Positions 1 to 6,690 of a stretch of 9,686 nucleotides of DNA are shown here, piece by piece; the stretch's first letter is position 1; the number at the start of each line of letters is the position of its first letter. The DNA lies in contig DMJL01000220.1 in assembly GCA_003451785.1 (NCBI GenBank), forward strand, positions 1 through 9,686. The letters are read 5' to 3'. The notes under the pieces are model-generated. The model made no database searches and was not told the DNA's origin. It saw only the letters and a program-made list of their open reading frames with translations. The stretch is from Bacteroidales bacterium (GTDB lineage Bacteria; Bacteroidota; Bacteroidia; Bacteroidales; UBA7960). Both the position numbers and the translations under genes were made by a program.

Positions 1-2
1 TG

Positions 3-671
3 ATTTACCAAAGTAGAATTAAGAAGGATTTACTTATATCAGAAGAAACAGTGAGCAAGATTTATGAGTCCAATGCGAAAGAAATTTTACAAAACTTTAT
101 TGACGGGGTGATTTCTGATGGCCGCTTATCGCCCGCTGAAGAAACTGAAATAACCGAAATCGCAAAAAGCCTCAATATTGATTTGGATGTTGATGAAAAA
201 TCAAAAGAAGTACTTGATAGATACAAATTGTATTGGCAAATTGAGAATGGCGAATTGCCTACGATTGTTTCTGATATCAGTATTCAAAAATCAGAAAACC
301 TGCATTTCAAGGTTTCAGTAAATTGGCTTGAGCAACGAAGAGTTACTAAAAGAGTAAATTATGGTGGCCCAATTGCAAGAATTAAAATTGCAAAAGGGCT
401 TTATTACCGAATGGGTAGTTTTTCTGCTCAAAGAGTTACAGAAGATGTTTGGCAAACAATTGATTCAGGCCAATTATACTTGACTAACAAGAGGTTGATT
501 TTCATGGGCGAAAAAGGCAATAAAACGATACAGTTGAGCAAAGTTTTGGATGTTACTCCCTATTCCAACGGAGTTGACATTCAAAAAGAATCAGGGAAAA
601 GTCCTTTTTTAGAATTCAATCAAAATGTTGACATTTTCTCAATGATTTTAGTAAGATTGATGGATGAATAA
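3..671 (+). CDS. TerB-like plus PH-like domain protein, 5'-truncated by the window edge
   Basis: The frame is open from the first bases to the TAA at 669-671, so this is the C-terminal 222 residues of a longer protein. A GTG at 51 could serve as a start, but the upstream codons (reading IYQSRIKKDLLISEET) are continuous and show no ribosome-binding site, so it is probably internal. The first visible part has the helical, acidic look of a TerB-like domain (FIDGVISDGRLSPAEE, then IAKSLNIDLDVD). A linker with YKLYWQIENGELP follows. The C-terminal part resembles a bacterial PH/GRAM-like fold: YGGPIARIKIAKGLYYRMGS, then GQLYLTNKRLIFMGEKGNKTIQLSKV and a final hydrophobic helix. This TerB plus PH arrangement occurs in uncharacterised bacterial proteins; I infer a protein- or membrane-interaction role but no enzymatic activity. 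No catalytic motif is visible. Domain assignment is moderately sure; function is unknown. Confidence 0.75.
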   Translation: MYQSRIKKDLLISEETVSKIYESNAKEILQNFIDGVISDGRLSPAEETEITEIAKSLNIDLDVDEKSKEVLDRYKLYWQIENGELPTIVSDISIQKSENLHFKVSVNWLEQRRVTKRVNYGGPIARIKIAKGLYYRMGSFSAQRVTEDVWQTIDSGQLYLTNKRLIFMGEKGNKTIQLSKVLDVTPYSNGVDIQKESGKSPFLEFNQNVDIFSMILVRLMDE

Positions 672-756
672 AAAATTCAGCACATACCACGCCGGGATGA
701 AACATTGGTATTTAAACGGACATTCGAGTGTTCTGCCTCTCATCAACTTTTGTAAC

Positions 757-798
757 GGGGGATAAGGACTCAGCCCTTACTCCCCAAGGTTTTGTTTT
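757..798 (+). terminator. Possible intrinsic terminator of the TerB/PH gene
   Basis: GGGG at 757-760 pairs with CCCC at 782-785, and TAAGG at 763-767 pairs with CCTTA at 775-779. The two arms are separated by a GA/CT internal mismatch, and the loop is 7 nt. The T-rich stretch GGTTTTGTTTT follows at 788-798. It lies about 85 bp after the stop at 671. The internal mismatch and the G-interrupted T tract make it weaker than the other terminators in this window. Confidence 0.4.
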
Positions 799-915
799 AA
801 CCCTCAAATTCCCTATACGAAATTTGTGTAATCAATTTAGTTCAATATATTAGCAGATTATGAGTAAATTGAAACGAAAATTTGACTGGGATAAGAAACT
901 TTAGGTACTTAGTAA

Positions 916-1102
916 ATGAAAACTTTAAGGAATAGAAGTAGCCTCAAGAATGTAACTTTTCGCTCATAGTTTACTCTGCAACTGTGAAAACAAGGTCGAC
1001 AGACCTGACAAAGATGAGTTATTTTGCAGCCTTCACCGTGCTGCACCTGCCAATAGGGAGTTGGTTTATAACCATGAACAACCTCGTAGGACCATCTCTT
1101 AG
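916..1102 (+). pseudogene. Possible relic of a small lipoprotein-like gene (frameshifted)
   Basis: ATG at 916 opens a short frame reading MKTLRNRSSLKNVTF that stops at TAG 967-969. In the +1 frame, open from 956 to the TAG at 1100-1102, the text continues as LFAHSLLCNCENKVDRPDKD and then LHRAAPANRELVYN. Joining the two near 956-960 gives a basic N-terminus, a short hydrophobic stretch and a Cys after SLL or LCN, which is the outline of a lipoprotein signal peptide with lipobox. Downstream, a third short frame (VLVQNVIEELLVETR) occupies 1104-1216. The frames are what I see; that they were once one gene is inference. I recognise no family. Chance remains a serious alternative given the small size and the lack of any start signal. 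Confidence 0.25.
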
Positions 1103-1203
1103 TAGGTCTTAGTTCAAAATGTTATTGAAGAGCTTTTAGTAGAAACAAGAATACATACACTTACGAGAGTAATTGGTTGCAAATTTTATTACTGCTTTAT
1201 CAT

Positions 1204-1219
1204 TTTGCATGGATGCAAA
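1204..1219. repeat. Short inverted repeat, operator-like
   Basis: TTTGCAT at 1204-1210 and ATGCAAA at 1213-1219 are perfect reverse complements separated by GG. The arms are too close together to make a good RNA hairpin, so if functional it is more likely a dimeric protein-binding site. No gene start lies next to it: the nearest are the ends of genes. It may simply be chance in AT-rich DNA. Confidence 0.25.
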
Positions 1220-1271
1220 TAAAACTACTTGCCTGCATAGGTTGCAAGTTGGGATAATTTCAGCCCAAAAG

Positions 1272-1313
1272 AAAGGATACCCCTAAGTCCATTAGGAGTA
1301 TCCCTTTTTTAAA
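1272..1313. terminator. Strong bidirectional intrinsic terminator after sppA
   Basis: GGATACCCCTAA at 1275-1286 pairs with TTAGGAGTATCC at 1292-1303, twelve positions with one C/A mismatch, around a 5-nt loop. On the plus strand six T residues follow (1305-1310); on the minus strand a T-rich run (complement of AAAAGAAA, 1267-1274) follows. It starts 14 bp beyond the sppA stop codon, so its main role is ending sppA transcription, and it would also stop any read-through from the left. Confidence 0.85.
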
Positions 1314-1316
1314 TTC

Positions 1317-3083
1317 CTATTCGACAGTGATCTGCCATGGCATACGAGCCTGAATTCCGGAGAACTCTTTAATGTTGTTTATTTGCTGATAGTATTTATA
1401 AGCATCGCCAATGCTTTGTCTTATAATTCGTTGCCTTACCCCTATAAGACTTTCGGTAAGCTGTGTAAAGAAGTCTTTCCTTTCGGGCAATTCAACAACG
1501 CGGTATTCGGTGATGCCGGCTTTTTCAGCGGCTCGCGCTATTGCATGGTTTAGCCCACCCAATTCATCTACAAGTCCCAGTTCCTTTGCTTCAATGCCAC
1601 TGTAAATTCTGCCTTGCCCCAATTGGTCGGCTTGCTGCACCGTGATATTTCTTCCTGCGGCTACATGGGCTATGAATGCATTGTAGATGCGTCCTATTTC
1701 TTGTTCGAGCAGCCATCGCTCTTGCTGCGATAGAGGACGATGGATCGACATAAGGTCGGCATGGGTATTTGTTTTCACATTGTCAAAGGTTACACCAAGT
1801 TCTTCATTAAAGAATCCCTGCATATTGGGAATTATGCCAAATACTCCAATTGATCCGGTGAGGGTGGCTGCATTGGCCACTATTAGATTTGCAGGTGCAG
1901 CTATATAATATCCACCCGACCCTGCCACATCTCCCATGGATACCACAACCGGCTTAACTTTTGCAGCCAGATAGACCTCCCTATGAATAACCTCGGATGC
2001 TAAAGCACTGCCACCGGGCGAATTTACTCTAAAGACGATTGCTTTTACGGCCGTATCGATCCGTGCTTCTCTGATAGCCGCTGCTATGCGATCGGAGCCT
2101 ATCTGTTGATCACTCCCTTGACCGGGCATAATAGAACCCGATCCATAAACCACAGCTATGCGATTGCGACTACGAGCACCTACACGGGGTGCTGCAACCC
2201 GGCTGTAATCAGAGAGATTCACAAGTTCAATTTTATTTGCATCTTCCTTTTCAAGTTTTCGCGATAGTAGCTCCATTACCTCATCTCGATGTTTTATACC
2301 ATCAATCAACCCGTTTTCGAGTGCCAGCTCCGGGCTTCGCGACAAAAATGCATCTGCAATCCTGTTAAGTTCTGCAACTTCAATACCCCTATCTTGCGAA
2401 ATCGCATTTAGCACAGATTGCCACAGTGATTGCATATAAGCAGTAATCTGCATTCGATTTTCACTACTCATGCTTGTTTGTGTTAATGGCTCTGCTGCAC
2501 TTTTGAAATCACCATATTTCACAAGTTGTACCTCTATCCCGAGCCTGTCAAACAAGCCTTTAAAAAAGGTAAGCTCAGTATTCAATCCTCTGAAATCTAA
2601 TGAGCCCAATGGATTAATAAAGATGGAATCAGCTACTGAAGCCAGATAATATGCTTTTTGAGATTTGGATTCTCCATAGGCAACAATAAATTTACCCGAT
2701 TCACTAAAATCAGAGAGTGCTTCCCGTATCTCAGCCACAGTACCCCAGCCTGCCATTATGATACTCAGCTCCAAGAAAATCCCTTCAATATTGGGGTCCT
2801 TTTCAGCTTTGCGAATGTTTTCCAGAATGTCGTTGAGACCCACCGTAGAAGCAATCTCTGCACCCATGAAATTCATCCCCTGAAAAGGCATGTCAACACC
2901 CCTATCTACTATGGTTTGATTGAGTCGCAAATGAAGTACCGATTTTGGTTCTATCACCACTTCTTGCGGTTGGGTAAGTGCTGCAAGAGATGCCACAAAT
3001 CCCATTAGTAGAAAAAAAACAACCAACATAGCCAGAGCAAACCCGGCCACGGAAGCAAACATGAACTTGAAAAATTGTTTCAT
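1317..3083 (-). CDS. sppA: Signal peptide peptidase SppA, 67K type
   Basis: A membrane-bound serine protease of family S49 that degrades signal peptides left after secretion, acting on the periplasmic side of the inner membrane. The protein is 588 residues, the usual length of the long (two-domain) form rather than the short archaeal or Bacillus form. A single hydrophobic anchor covers about residues 10-37, followed by the N-terminal S49 repeat (about 45-270) and the C-terminal repeat (about 305-525). The catalytic dyad seen in E. coli SppA is present: Lys194 in YGDFKSAAEP (matching K209) and Ser389 in MGDVAGSGGYY (matching S409). The supporting motifs NSPGGSALASE (354-364) and TLTGSIGVFG (408-416, just after the serine) are intact. 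The ATG at 3083 is directly followed by a lysine-containing N-region and the anchor; there is no clear Shine-Dalgarno, as is usual in Bacteroidota. It is divergent from folK and ends 14 bp before a strong terminator. Confidence 0.96.
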   Translation of the reverse strand: MKQFFKFMFASVAGFALAMLVVFFLLMGFVASLAALTQPQEVVIEPKSVLHLRLNQTIVDRGVDMPFQGMNFMGAEIASTVGLNDILENIRKAEKDPNIEGIFLELSIIMAGWGTVAEIREALSDFSESGKFIVAYGESKSQKAYYLASVADSIFINPLGSLDFRGLNTELTFFKGLFDRLGIEVQLVKYGDFKSAAEPLTQTSMSSENRMQITAYMQSLWQSVLNAISQDRGIEVAELNRIADAFLSRSPELALENGLIDGIKHRDEVMELLSRKLEKEDANKIELVNLSDYSRVAAPRVGARSRNRIAVVYGSGSIMPGQGSDQQIGSDRIAAAIREARIDTAVKAIVFRVNSPGGSALASEVIHREVYLAAKVKPVVVSMGDVAGSGGYYIAAPANLIVANAATLTGSIGVFGIIPNMQGFFNEELGVTFDNVKTNTHADLMSIHRPLSQQERWLLEQEIGRIYNAFIAHVAAGRNITVQQADQLGQGRIYSGIEAKELGLVDELGGLNHAIARAAEKAGITEYRVVELPERKDFFTQLTESLIGVRQRIIRQSIGDAYKYYQQINNIKEFSGIQARMPWQITVE

Positions 3084-3326
3084 TTACTTTACTGTTTTTT
3101 AATGTTTGGAGAAACTATGTTAAAACCGCTGAAAAATAGACTTAAACGCTTTGAACGATGGTGTTATAACTCTTAGAAACCCAATGCCGATGATTTGAAG
3201 AAAGTCATTTCAAAAAGTTTCTAACAATTTGGCACACGATAACCTACAGGTAAACATCAGAAAAGTCTAAATGGATTTGTCACACATGAAAATTGCACCA
3301 CTTCCCGTAAAAAATTAAAACTATGA

Positions 3327-3334
3327 CAAATATA
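3327..3334 (-). promoter_or_regulatory. Candidate -7 promoter element for sppA
   Basis: On the minus strand this reads TATATTTG, a full match to the Bacteroidota -7 consensus TAnnTTTG. The nearest upstream TTTG (complement of 3359-3362) is 24 bp away, longer than the usual 19-21, so the -33 element is not convincing. It is the only TAnnTTTG match on the minus strand in the sppA upstream gap. Confidence 0.3.
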
Positions 3335-3406
3335 ACAGTAACAAAATGATTTCTGCTACAAAATCCATGCAAATTTGGCAAATTGCAGCATATTCCGCAA
3401 CCAAAA

Positions 3407-3438
3407 TTTACCAAGGGTGGAATGTAGTTTTAGTTTTG
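3407..3438 (+). promoter_or_regulatory. Candidate Bacteroidota-type promoter for folK and the kinase gene
   Basis: TAGTTTTG at 3431-3438 matches the -7 consensus TAnnTTTG. TTTA at 3407-3410, 20 bp upstream, is one base from the -33 consensus TTTG. Transcription would begin near 3445, leaving a leader of about 40 nt before the ATG at 3486. A start of translation at 3375 would lie upstream of this promoter, which supports the downstream start. Confidence 0.4.
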
Positions 3439-3485
3439 CTTTACGGATTATTTTGCAGAATTTTGCTCAAAGCAAAAACCCAAGC

Positions 3486-3992
3486 ATGGAAGCTCTCAAC
3501 CGCGCATTTATCCTTCTGGGGGGCAATATTGGAGATGTTTCTCATACATTCGACCATGCCAGAATTGCCATTGACCAATTGGCGGGAAGGGTGGTTAGGC
3601 TAAGCGATAAATATATTAGTGAGCCGTGGGGCATGGAAACTACTGCCCCTTTTTTGAACCAGGCACTTGAGCTTGAAACGCCAAATAGCCCAAATCAGTT
3701 ATTGAAAATATTGTTGGCCATAGAAGTCGTTTTTGGCAGAACAAGGCTCAGAGGAATTTGCGAATCCCGCACCTTGGATATAGATATTTTGCTTTTTAAT
3801 AATGTCATTATTAATGAAGAATACATTGTATTGCCTCACCCAAGAATGCACCTTCGAAAATTCGCTTTATTACCCATGATGCAAATTGCTCCGAATGCTG
3901 TGCATCCAATACTGAAAAAATCCATATCTGCACTTTATAAAGAATGTATTGACACTTTGAAGGTGGAAAAACTCTCAGAAACTTTGAACTAA
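3486..3992 (+). CDS. folK: 6-hydroxymethyl-7,8-dihydropterin pyrophosphokinase (HPPK)
   Basis: Transfers pyrophosphate from ATP to 6-hydroxymethyl-7,8-dihydropterin, the step before dihydropteroate synthase in folate synthesis; cytoplasmic. With the start at 3486 the protein is 168 residues, typical for HPPK, and begins as family members do with a first strand and glycine turn (FILLGGNIGD, 8-17). An in-frame ATG at 3375 would add 37 residues of non-conserved, unstructured-looking sequence, so I reject it. Other family motifs: SDKYISEPWGM (40-50), FLNQALEL (56-63), an arginine-bearing loop FGRTRLRG (83-90), the signature SRTLDIDILL (94-103) whose Asp98 and Asp100 correspond to the Mg-binding Asp95 and Asp97 of E. 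coli HPPK, and LPHPRMHLRKFALLP (116-130). The kinase gene starts 19 bp downstream on the same strand with no terminator between, so the two are probably cotranscribed. Confidence 0.95.
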   Translation: MEALNRAFILLGGNIGDVSHTFDHARIAIDQLAGRVVRLSDKYISEPWGMETTAPFLNQALELETPNSPNQLLKILLAIEVVFGRTRLRGICESRTLDIDILLFNNVIINEEYIVLPHPRMHLRKFALLPMMQIAPNAVHPILKKSISALYKECIDTLKVEKLSETLN

Positions 3993-4011
3993 ATATTTTA
4001 ACAGCAAATCT

Positions 4012-4647
4012 ATGCTACGATACAATTATATTGCCGTTGAAGGCAACATTGGCGCAGGCAAAACCACTCTTGCATCTAAAATAGCCGAGCAGTACAATGG
4101 CAAACTAATACTTGAGCAGTTTGAAGACAACCCATTTTTGGCTAAATTTTATGAAAATCAAGAGAAGTATGCTTTCCCGTTGGAGCTTTCTTTTCTTGCC
4201 GAACGGTATCAGCAACTCAAAAGAGAGCTGGCAAATCAGGAATTGTTCACACATTTTACTATCTCTGACTATTTTTTGAATAAATCTCTAATCTTTGCGC
4301 GAAAAACACTCAATAGCGACGAATATCAGCTATTTATTACGCTGTTTAACATTATGAATGCCAATCTCCCCAAGCCCGATTTGTTGATTCACTTGTTTGT
4401 GGAAACAAAACGATTGCAGAGAAATATCCGAACGAGAGGCAGGGAGTATGAGCAACAAATACCCGATGAGTATCTCAACAAAATTCAAGAGAGCTATTTA
4501 GATTACCTCAAGCAGCAACCCCAATTGCGCATCTTGCTTTTGGATGTAAACCAATTGGATTTTGTAAAAAGCAAATCCGACTTTGATAAGATTATCTCGG
4601 CAATAAATGACGATTATCCTAAAGGAATTTCTGCCGTGATTTTGTAA
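4012..4647 (+). CDS. Deoxynucleoside kinase (deoxyadenosine/deoxyguanosine kinase family)
   Basis: Phosphorylates deoxynucleosides to monophosphates for salvage into dNTP pools, in the cytoplasm. The 211-residue length fits the dNK/dGK family. Visible motifs: a P-loop GNIGAGKTT (11-19) on the first strand; the family Glu in LILEQFEDNPFL (Glu35, the expected catalytic base); AERYQQLK (63-70); SDYF (85-88) at the position where other family members have a D/E-R-S type motif; and an arginine-rich lid RNIRTRGREYEQ (137-148) that closes over ATP. Which base it prefers cannot be read from the sequence; bacterial relatives split between dA/dC and dG kinases, and thymidine is less likely. It follows folK by 19 bp; I recall folK and dNK genes adjacent or even fused in other Bacteroidota, but folate and purine salvage have no obvious direct link. 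The start ATG is the only one that keeps the P-loop strand intact. Confidence 0.92.
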   Translation: MLRYNYIAVEGNIGAGKTTLASKIAEQYNGKLILEQFEDNPFLAKFYENQEKYAFPLELSFLAERYQQLKRELANQELFTHFTISDYFLNKSLIFARKTLNSDEYQLFITLFNIMNANLPKPDLLIHLFVETKRLQRNIRTRGREYEQQIPDEYLNKIQESYLDYLKQQPQLRILLLDVNQLDFVKSKSDFDKIISAINDDYPKGISAVIL

Positions 4648-4690
4648 AAGGCATAAGATTTTCAAAAAGCTATTAGCTTCTTATAGCCTT
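4648..4690 (+). other. Hairpin directly after the kinase stop codon
   Basis: AAGGC-ATAAGA at 4648-4658 pairs with TCTTAT-A-GCCTT at 4679-4690, eleven base pairs with one bulged A. Inside the loop AGCT at 4668-4671 can pair with AGCT at 4675-4678. It begins on the base after TAA (4645-4647). No T tract follows, so it is not a standard terminator; a 3'-end stabilising structure for the folK-kinase mRNA is possible. Confidence 0.4.
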
Positions 4691-4807
4691 CAATGTGTTT
4701 TGGTAAATCAAAATAGTGCCTTAGCACCCTAAATGCGGAATGTATTCAGCAATAATTGCTTCATCTTATAAGTTTCCTCAATTCAAAAAGAATTTCGTCA
4801 GCATCAA

Positions 4808-4845
4808 AAAACAAAAAAAGGAGCGTTAGCTCCTTTTTTTGTTTT
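4808..4845. terminator. Bidirectional terminator between the kinase and OmpA genes
   Basis: A perfect 17-bp inverted repeat: 4808-4824 (AAAACAAAAAAAGGAGC) and 4829-4845, around a GTTA loop. The GC-rich core GGAGC/GCTCC is followed by seven T residues on the plus strand and by seven T residues on the minus strand. It sits between two convergent genes, about 160 bp after the kinase stop and 20 bp after the OmpA gene stop, and should end transcripts from both sides. Confidence 0.9.
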
Positions 4846-4865
4846 GAATTTATGAGATTCTTAGG

Positions 4866-6113
4866 TTATTCAACTACTCTAAACTCCACCCTGCGGTTGA
4901 TGCGCAATCTTGGATCTGCGAATGGCTGATCTTCGCCTTTGAAGCTAATGCTTAACCTGGTTGCTTCAACATTGAAGTCGTTTACCAAGATATTGTAAAC
5001 TGCCCTTGCTCTTCTCTCACTTAAACCCAAATTGAATGCAGCTGGACCAGAAATATCTGTATGACCAATGATTTCTAGGTTCATATTGGGGTTTTCTGCT
5101 AAGAATCTTGCTGCGGCTGCAACTCTTTCGTAGTTAATGTTATCAACTACAGCACTGTTGAGTCTGAAGAAAACACTTAACAATCCAGCTACCGATGGCT
5201 TGAAGTCGGCTGGTTGGCCATTCTTAATGACTTCAATTTGCTGAGCAGTTGCAGCCTGCCTGTTTTGAATTTCCTGAACTTGGGTTCTCAATTGCTGCAG
5301 TTCCCGTGCATGGGCATCAACTACTGCCGACCTGTCAGTTTGAGTTACACGAGTGTCCAAAGCATTTACTCTGCTTGTGATTTCATCCATGCGAGTAACA
5401 TCACCTGGGTACATCATCTTAGGTACAGAAGCCCAAGCAAGTGAGCGATTGTTGCGACCAAGCTTTATGGCAATACCTGCATTTGTAAAGTTGAAAGCAT
5501 CATTTGTCGAAAATGGTCTGTTTAAACCATCCAATTTGTCATCTCTAAAAATACGAAACCCTGACTCAACAAAGATGTCAATACGGGGGGTAAGATTGTA
5601 GCGCATACCGATGGACAAAGGGATAACAAGCTCAGTTGCTGTTGGTTCGGCTGTTAAGATATTATTATGGAAAAACTCCGTACGGTAATTAACTAAGCCT
5701 AATCCCAGACCGGCGTAAAGATCGAAGCGGGTGTTGCCTTCCCATTGTGGATGTAGAAGTTTGATTAAACTCACCAAACCCTGGACATTTCCTTCAAGGA
5801 TGCCACTTTCAAATCGGTTTCTTTCAATAATATCATTACCTTTTAAGCTGCCAAATAGGAATTGACCACGCAAACTTAGCGCTGGCGATATTGCGTAGTT
5901 TAGCATTAAACTTCCACCAAAAGTTAATTCATTAGCAGTAGGGAATACACTACGCTCCATTACATCGGTAAAGGGACTTAATAAACCTAAACCCAGCCCA
6001 ACAGAAAATCTATCGTAGTTGGCGTTATTTTCTTGAGCAGCTTGCCCATATCCAAGGCTAGTGCCGAGTATTGCGAGCAAAAAGACTAAAATTACAATTT
6101 TTTTTGTTTTCAT
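4866..6113 (-). CDS. OmpA-family outer membrane protein with peptidoglycan-binding domain
   Basis: A predicted outer membrane protein that tethers the membrane to peptidoglycan. I start it at ATG 6113, giving 415 residues with a clean signal peptide (MKTKKIVILVFLLAILG..., cleavage likely near residues 24-26); the in-frame ATG at 6155 adds 14 polar residues and overlaps a promoter-like element. Residues about 32-220 alternate hydrophobic and polar strands with glycine-rich turns (FSVGLGLGLLSPF, DLYAGLGLGLVNY, LVIPLSIGMRYNL, AGIAIKLGR), as in an 8-stranded beta-barrel. Residues about 240-298 are rich in Gln, Arg and Glu with a heptad look, a probable coiled-coil linker. The C-terminal OmpA-like domain (about 305-415) has LEIIGHTDISG and NLGLSERRARAVYNIL; Asp353 and Arg368 match E. 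coli OmpA Asp241 and Arg256, which hold the diaminopimelate of peptidoglycan. The last residue of the gene lies 20 bp from a shared terminator. Which porin or adhesin role it has is not visible. Confidence 0.9.
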   Translation of the reverse strand: MKTKKIVILVFLLAILGTSLGYGQAAQENNANYDRFSVGLGLGLLSPFTDVMERSVFPTANELTFGGSLMLNYAISPALSLRGQFLFGSLKGNDIIERNRFESGILEGNVQGLVSLIKLLHPQWEGNTRFDLYAGLGLGLVNYRTEFFHNNILTAEPTATELVIPLSIGMRYNLTPRIDIFVESGFRIFRDDKLDGLNRPFSTNDAFNFTNAGIAIKLGRNNRSLAWASVPKMMYPGDVTRMDEITSRVNALDTRVTQTDRSAVVDAHARELQQLRTQVQEIQNRQAATAQQIEVIKNGQPADFKPSVAGLLSVFFRLNSAVVDNINYERVAAAARFLAENPNMNLEIIGHTDISGPAAFNLGLSERRARAVYNILVNDFNVEATRLSISFKGEDQPFADPRLRINRRVEFRVVE

Positions 6114-6146
6114 AATTGTTAAAGTTTTCGTTAGTTGTTGATTATT

Positions 6147-6228
6147 AGCTTGCAAAATTAAGAATGCTTAGGGCCGAGAAATTTAAAACAAAGATATTGA
6201 AAAACATATTTAAAACAAAAGCTTGCAA
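6147..6228. repeat. Direct repeat AGCTTGCAA flanking the OmpA promoter
   Basis: The nine bases AGCTTGCAA occur at 6147-6155 and again at 6220-6228, 73 bp apart. The second copy abuts the upstream edge of the -33 element, the first lies in the predicted leader. The positions would suit a regulator that contacts both sides of the promoter, but two nine-base copies in AT-rich DNA can also arise by chance. Confidence 0.3.
6189..6219 (-). promoter_or_regulatory. Bacteroidota-type promoter of the OmpA-family gene
   Basis: Read on the minus strand, TTTG (complement of 6216-6219) is followed after exactly 19 bp by TATCTTTG (complement of 6189-6196), a full match to the Bacteroidota sigma-factor consensus TTTG-N19-TAnnTTTG. 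Transcription should start near 6183, giving a leader of about 70 nt to the ATG at 6113. A second -7-like element, TAATTTTG (complement of 6153-6160), lies inside the leader but has no TTTG at the right distance. Confidence 0.7.
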
Positions 6229-6690
6229 GTGAATTGTCGTTTATTAAACATTATCACACTAAAGTTCTGAAATTTAATTTTAATTATCTAGTTATTCGCA
6301 TGAGATCTTTCCAGGCCAAAGCAACATTGACCAAATTTACCATTTTTCTCCTTTATAGTTGCAAAATTTAATCATTATTATGGATAAAAATTGCATTTAT
6401 AAACTCGTTGTAACAACAATTAACATATCCTATCTATTTAAAGATTTGAACTGTTAATTGCCTTTTCGTGTAACAAGATTTATGCCAAACCTATGCAAAT
6501 GCTTTCTTTTTGCAATTCTTAAAGCTAAATTCAAGTTTTTTGGTTCAAATGACAAATCCAGCACAAACATAATGGAATTTCTTGTCGATACACAAATAAA
6601 TTTAATTTTTGTTGCTGGTAAGAGTCGAAATTGCATTTAACCCATTTGGGTTTTATACCTTTACAGGTGTTAAATCATTAATTCTATTTT
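6220..6690. other. Intergenic region before the tricorn-like gene
   Basis: About 470 bp of strongly AT-rich DNA. Short frames at 6454-6640 are open on both strands, are lysine- and phenylalanine-rich and are best explained by base composition. A 12-base direct repeat AAATTGCATTTA is present at 6388-6399 and 6628-6639. A small hairpin AACCC-ATTT-GGGTT (6639-6652) is followed by TT. The best plus-strand promoter candidate is weak: TTG at 6582-6584, 18 bp, then TAATTTTTG at 6603-6611 (one base longer than the TAnnTTTG consensus). No RNA gene is recognised. Confidence 0.5.

Larger units (their letters stand above)
672..1270. other. Intergenic region of about 600 bp with no intact gene
   Basis: No reading frame longer than about 47 codons stands out on either strand. 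Contents that can be named: a GC-rich imperfect hairpin at 757-785; a possible decayed reading frame at 916-1102; an inverted repeat at 1204-1219; and an 8-base direct repeat GGTTGCAA at 1175-1182 and 1240-1247. A 22-codon ATG frame at 697-765 (MKHWYLNG...) and a 14-codon one at 860-904 have no start signal or recognisable sequence and I do not call them genes. The size is large compared with the other gaps here, which fits a place where a gene has decayed or DNA has been inserted and eroded. Confidence 0.6.
3084..3485. other. Divergent intergenic region between sppA and folK
   Basis: About 400 bp of AT-rich DNA holding the control regions of both genes. Reading frames that start here at 3346 and 3375 are extensions or shadows of folK and carry no recognisable sequence. 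Candidate promoter elements are listed separately: a minus-strand -7 match at 3327-3334 and a plus-strand one at 3431-3438. I see no riboswitch-like structure; the sppA leader would be about 240 nt if the minus-strand candidate is real. Confidence 0.6.

Noticed and set aside
672..1316. tRNA, sRNA, CRISPR or insertion-sequence remnants in the gene-free gap
   Set aside because: No cloverleaf elements, regularly spaced repeats, or terminal inverted repeats with target duplications were seen.
1411..3008. Plus-strand reading frames at 1411-1605, 1687-1908 and 2658-3008
   Set aside because: They lie antisense within sppA, whose catalytic motifs are intact, and their translations show no recognisable family.
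6114..6155. Upstream ATG at 6155 as the start of the OmpA-family protein
   Set aside because: It would put 14 polar residues before a complete signal peptide.
6332..6339. Minus-strand TAAATTTG as another -7 element for the OmpA gene
   Set aside because: It is about 220 bp upstream of the gene with no TTTG at the right spacing; the 6189-6219 promoter is far better.
6454..6640. Overlapping 60-codon frames on both strands in the gap before the tricorn-like gene
   Set aside because: Both strands are open over the same AT-rich stretch, no start signal is present, and the sequences are low-information Lys/Phe-rich text.
6639..6652. AACCC/GGGTT hairpin as a terminator
   Set aside because: The stem is only five pairs, the T run is short, and no upstream gene on that strand needs ending.
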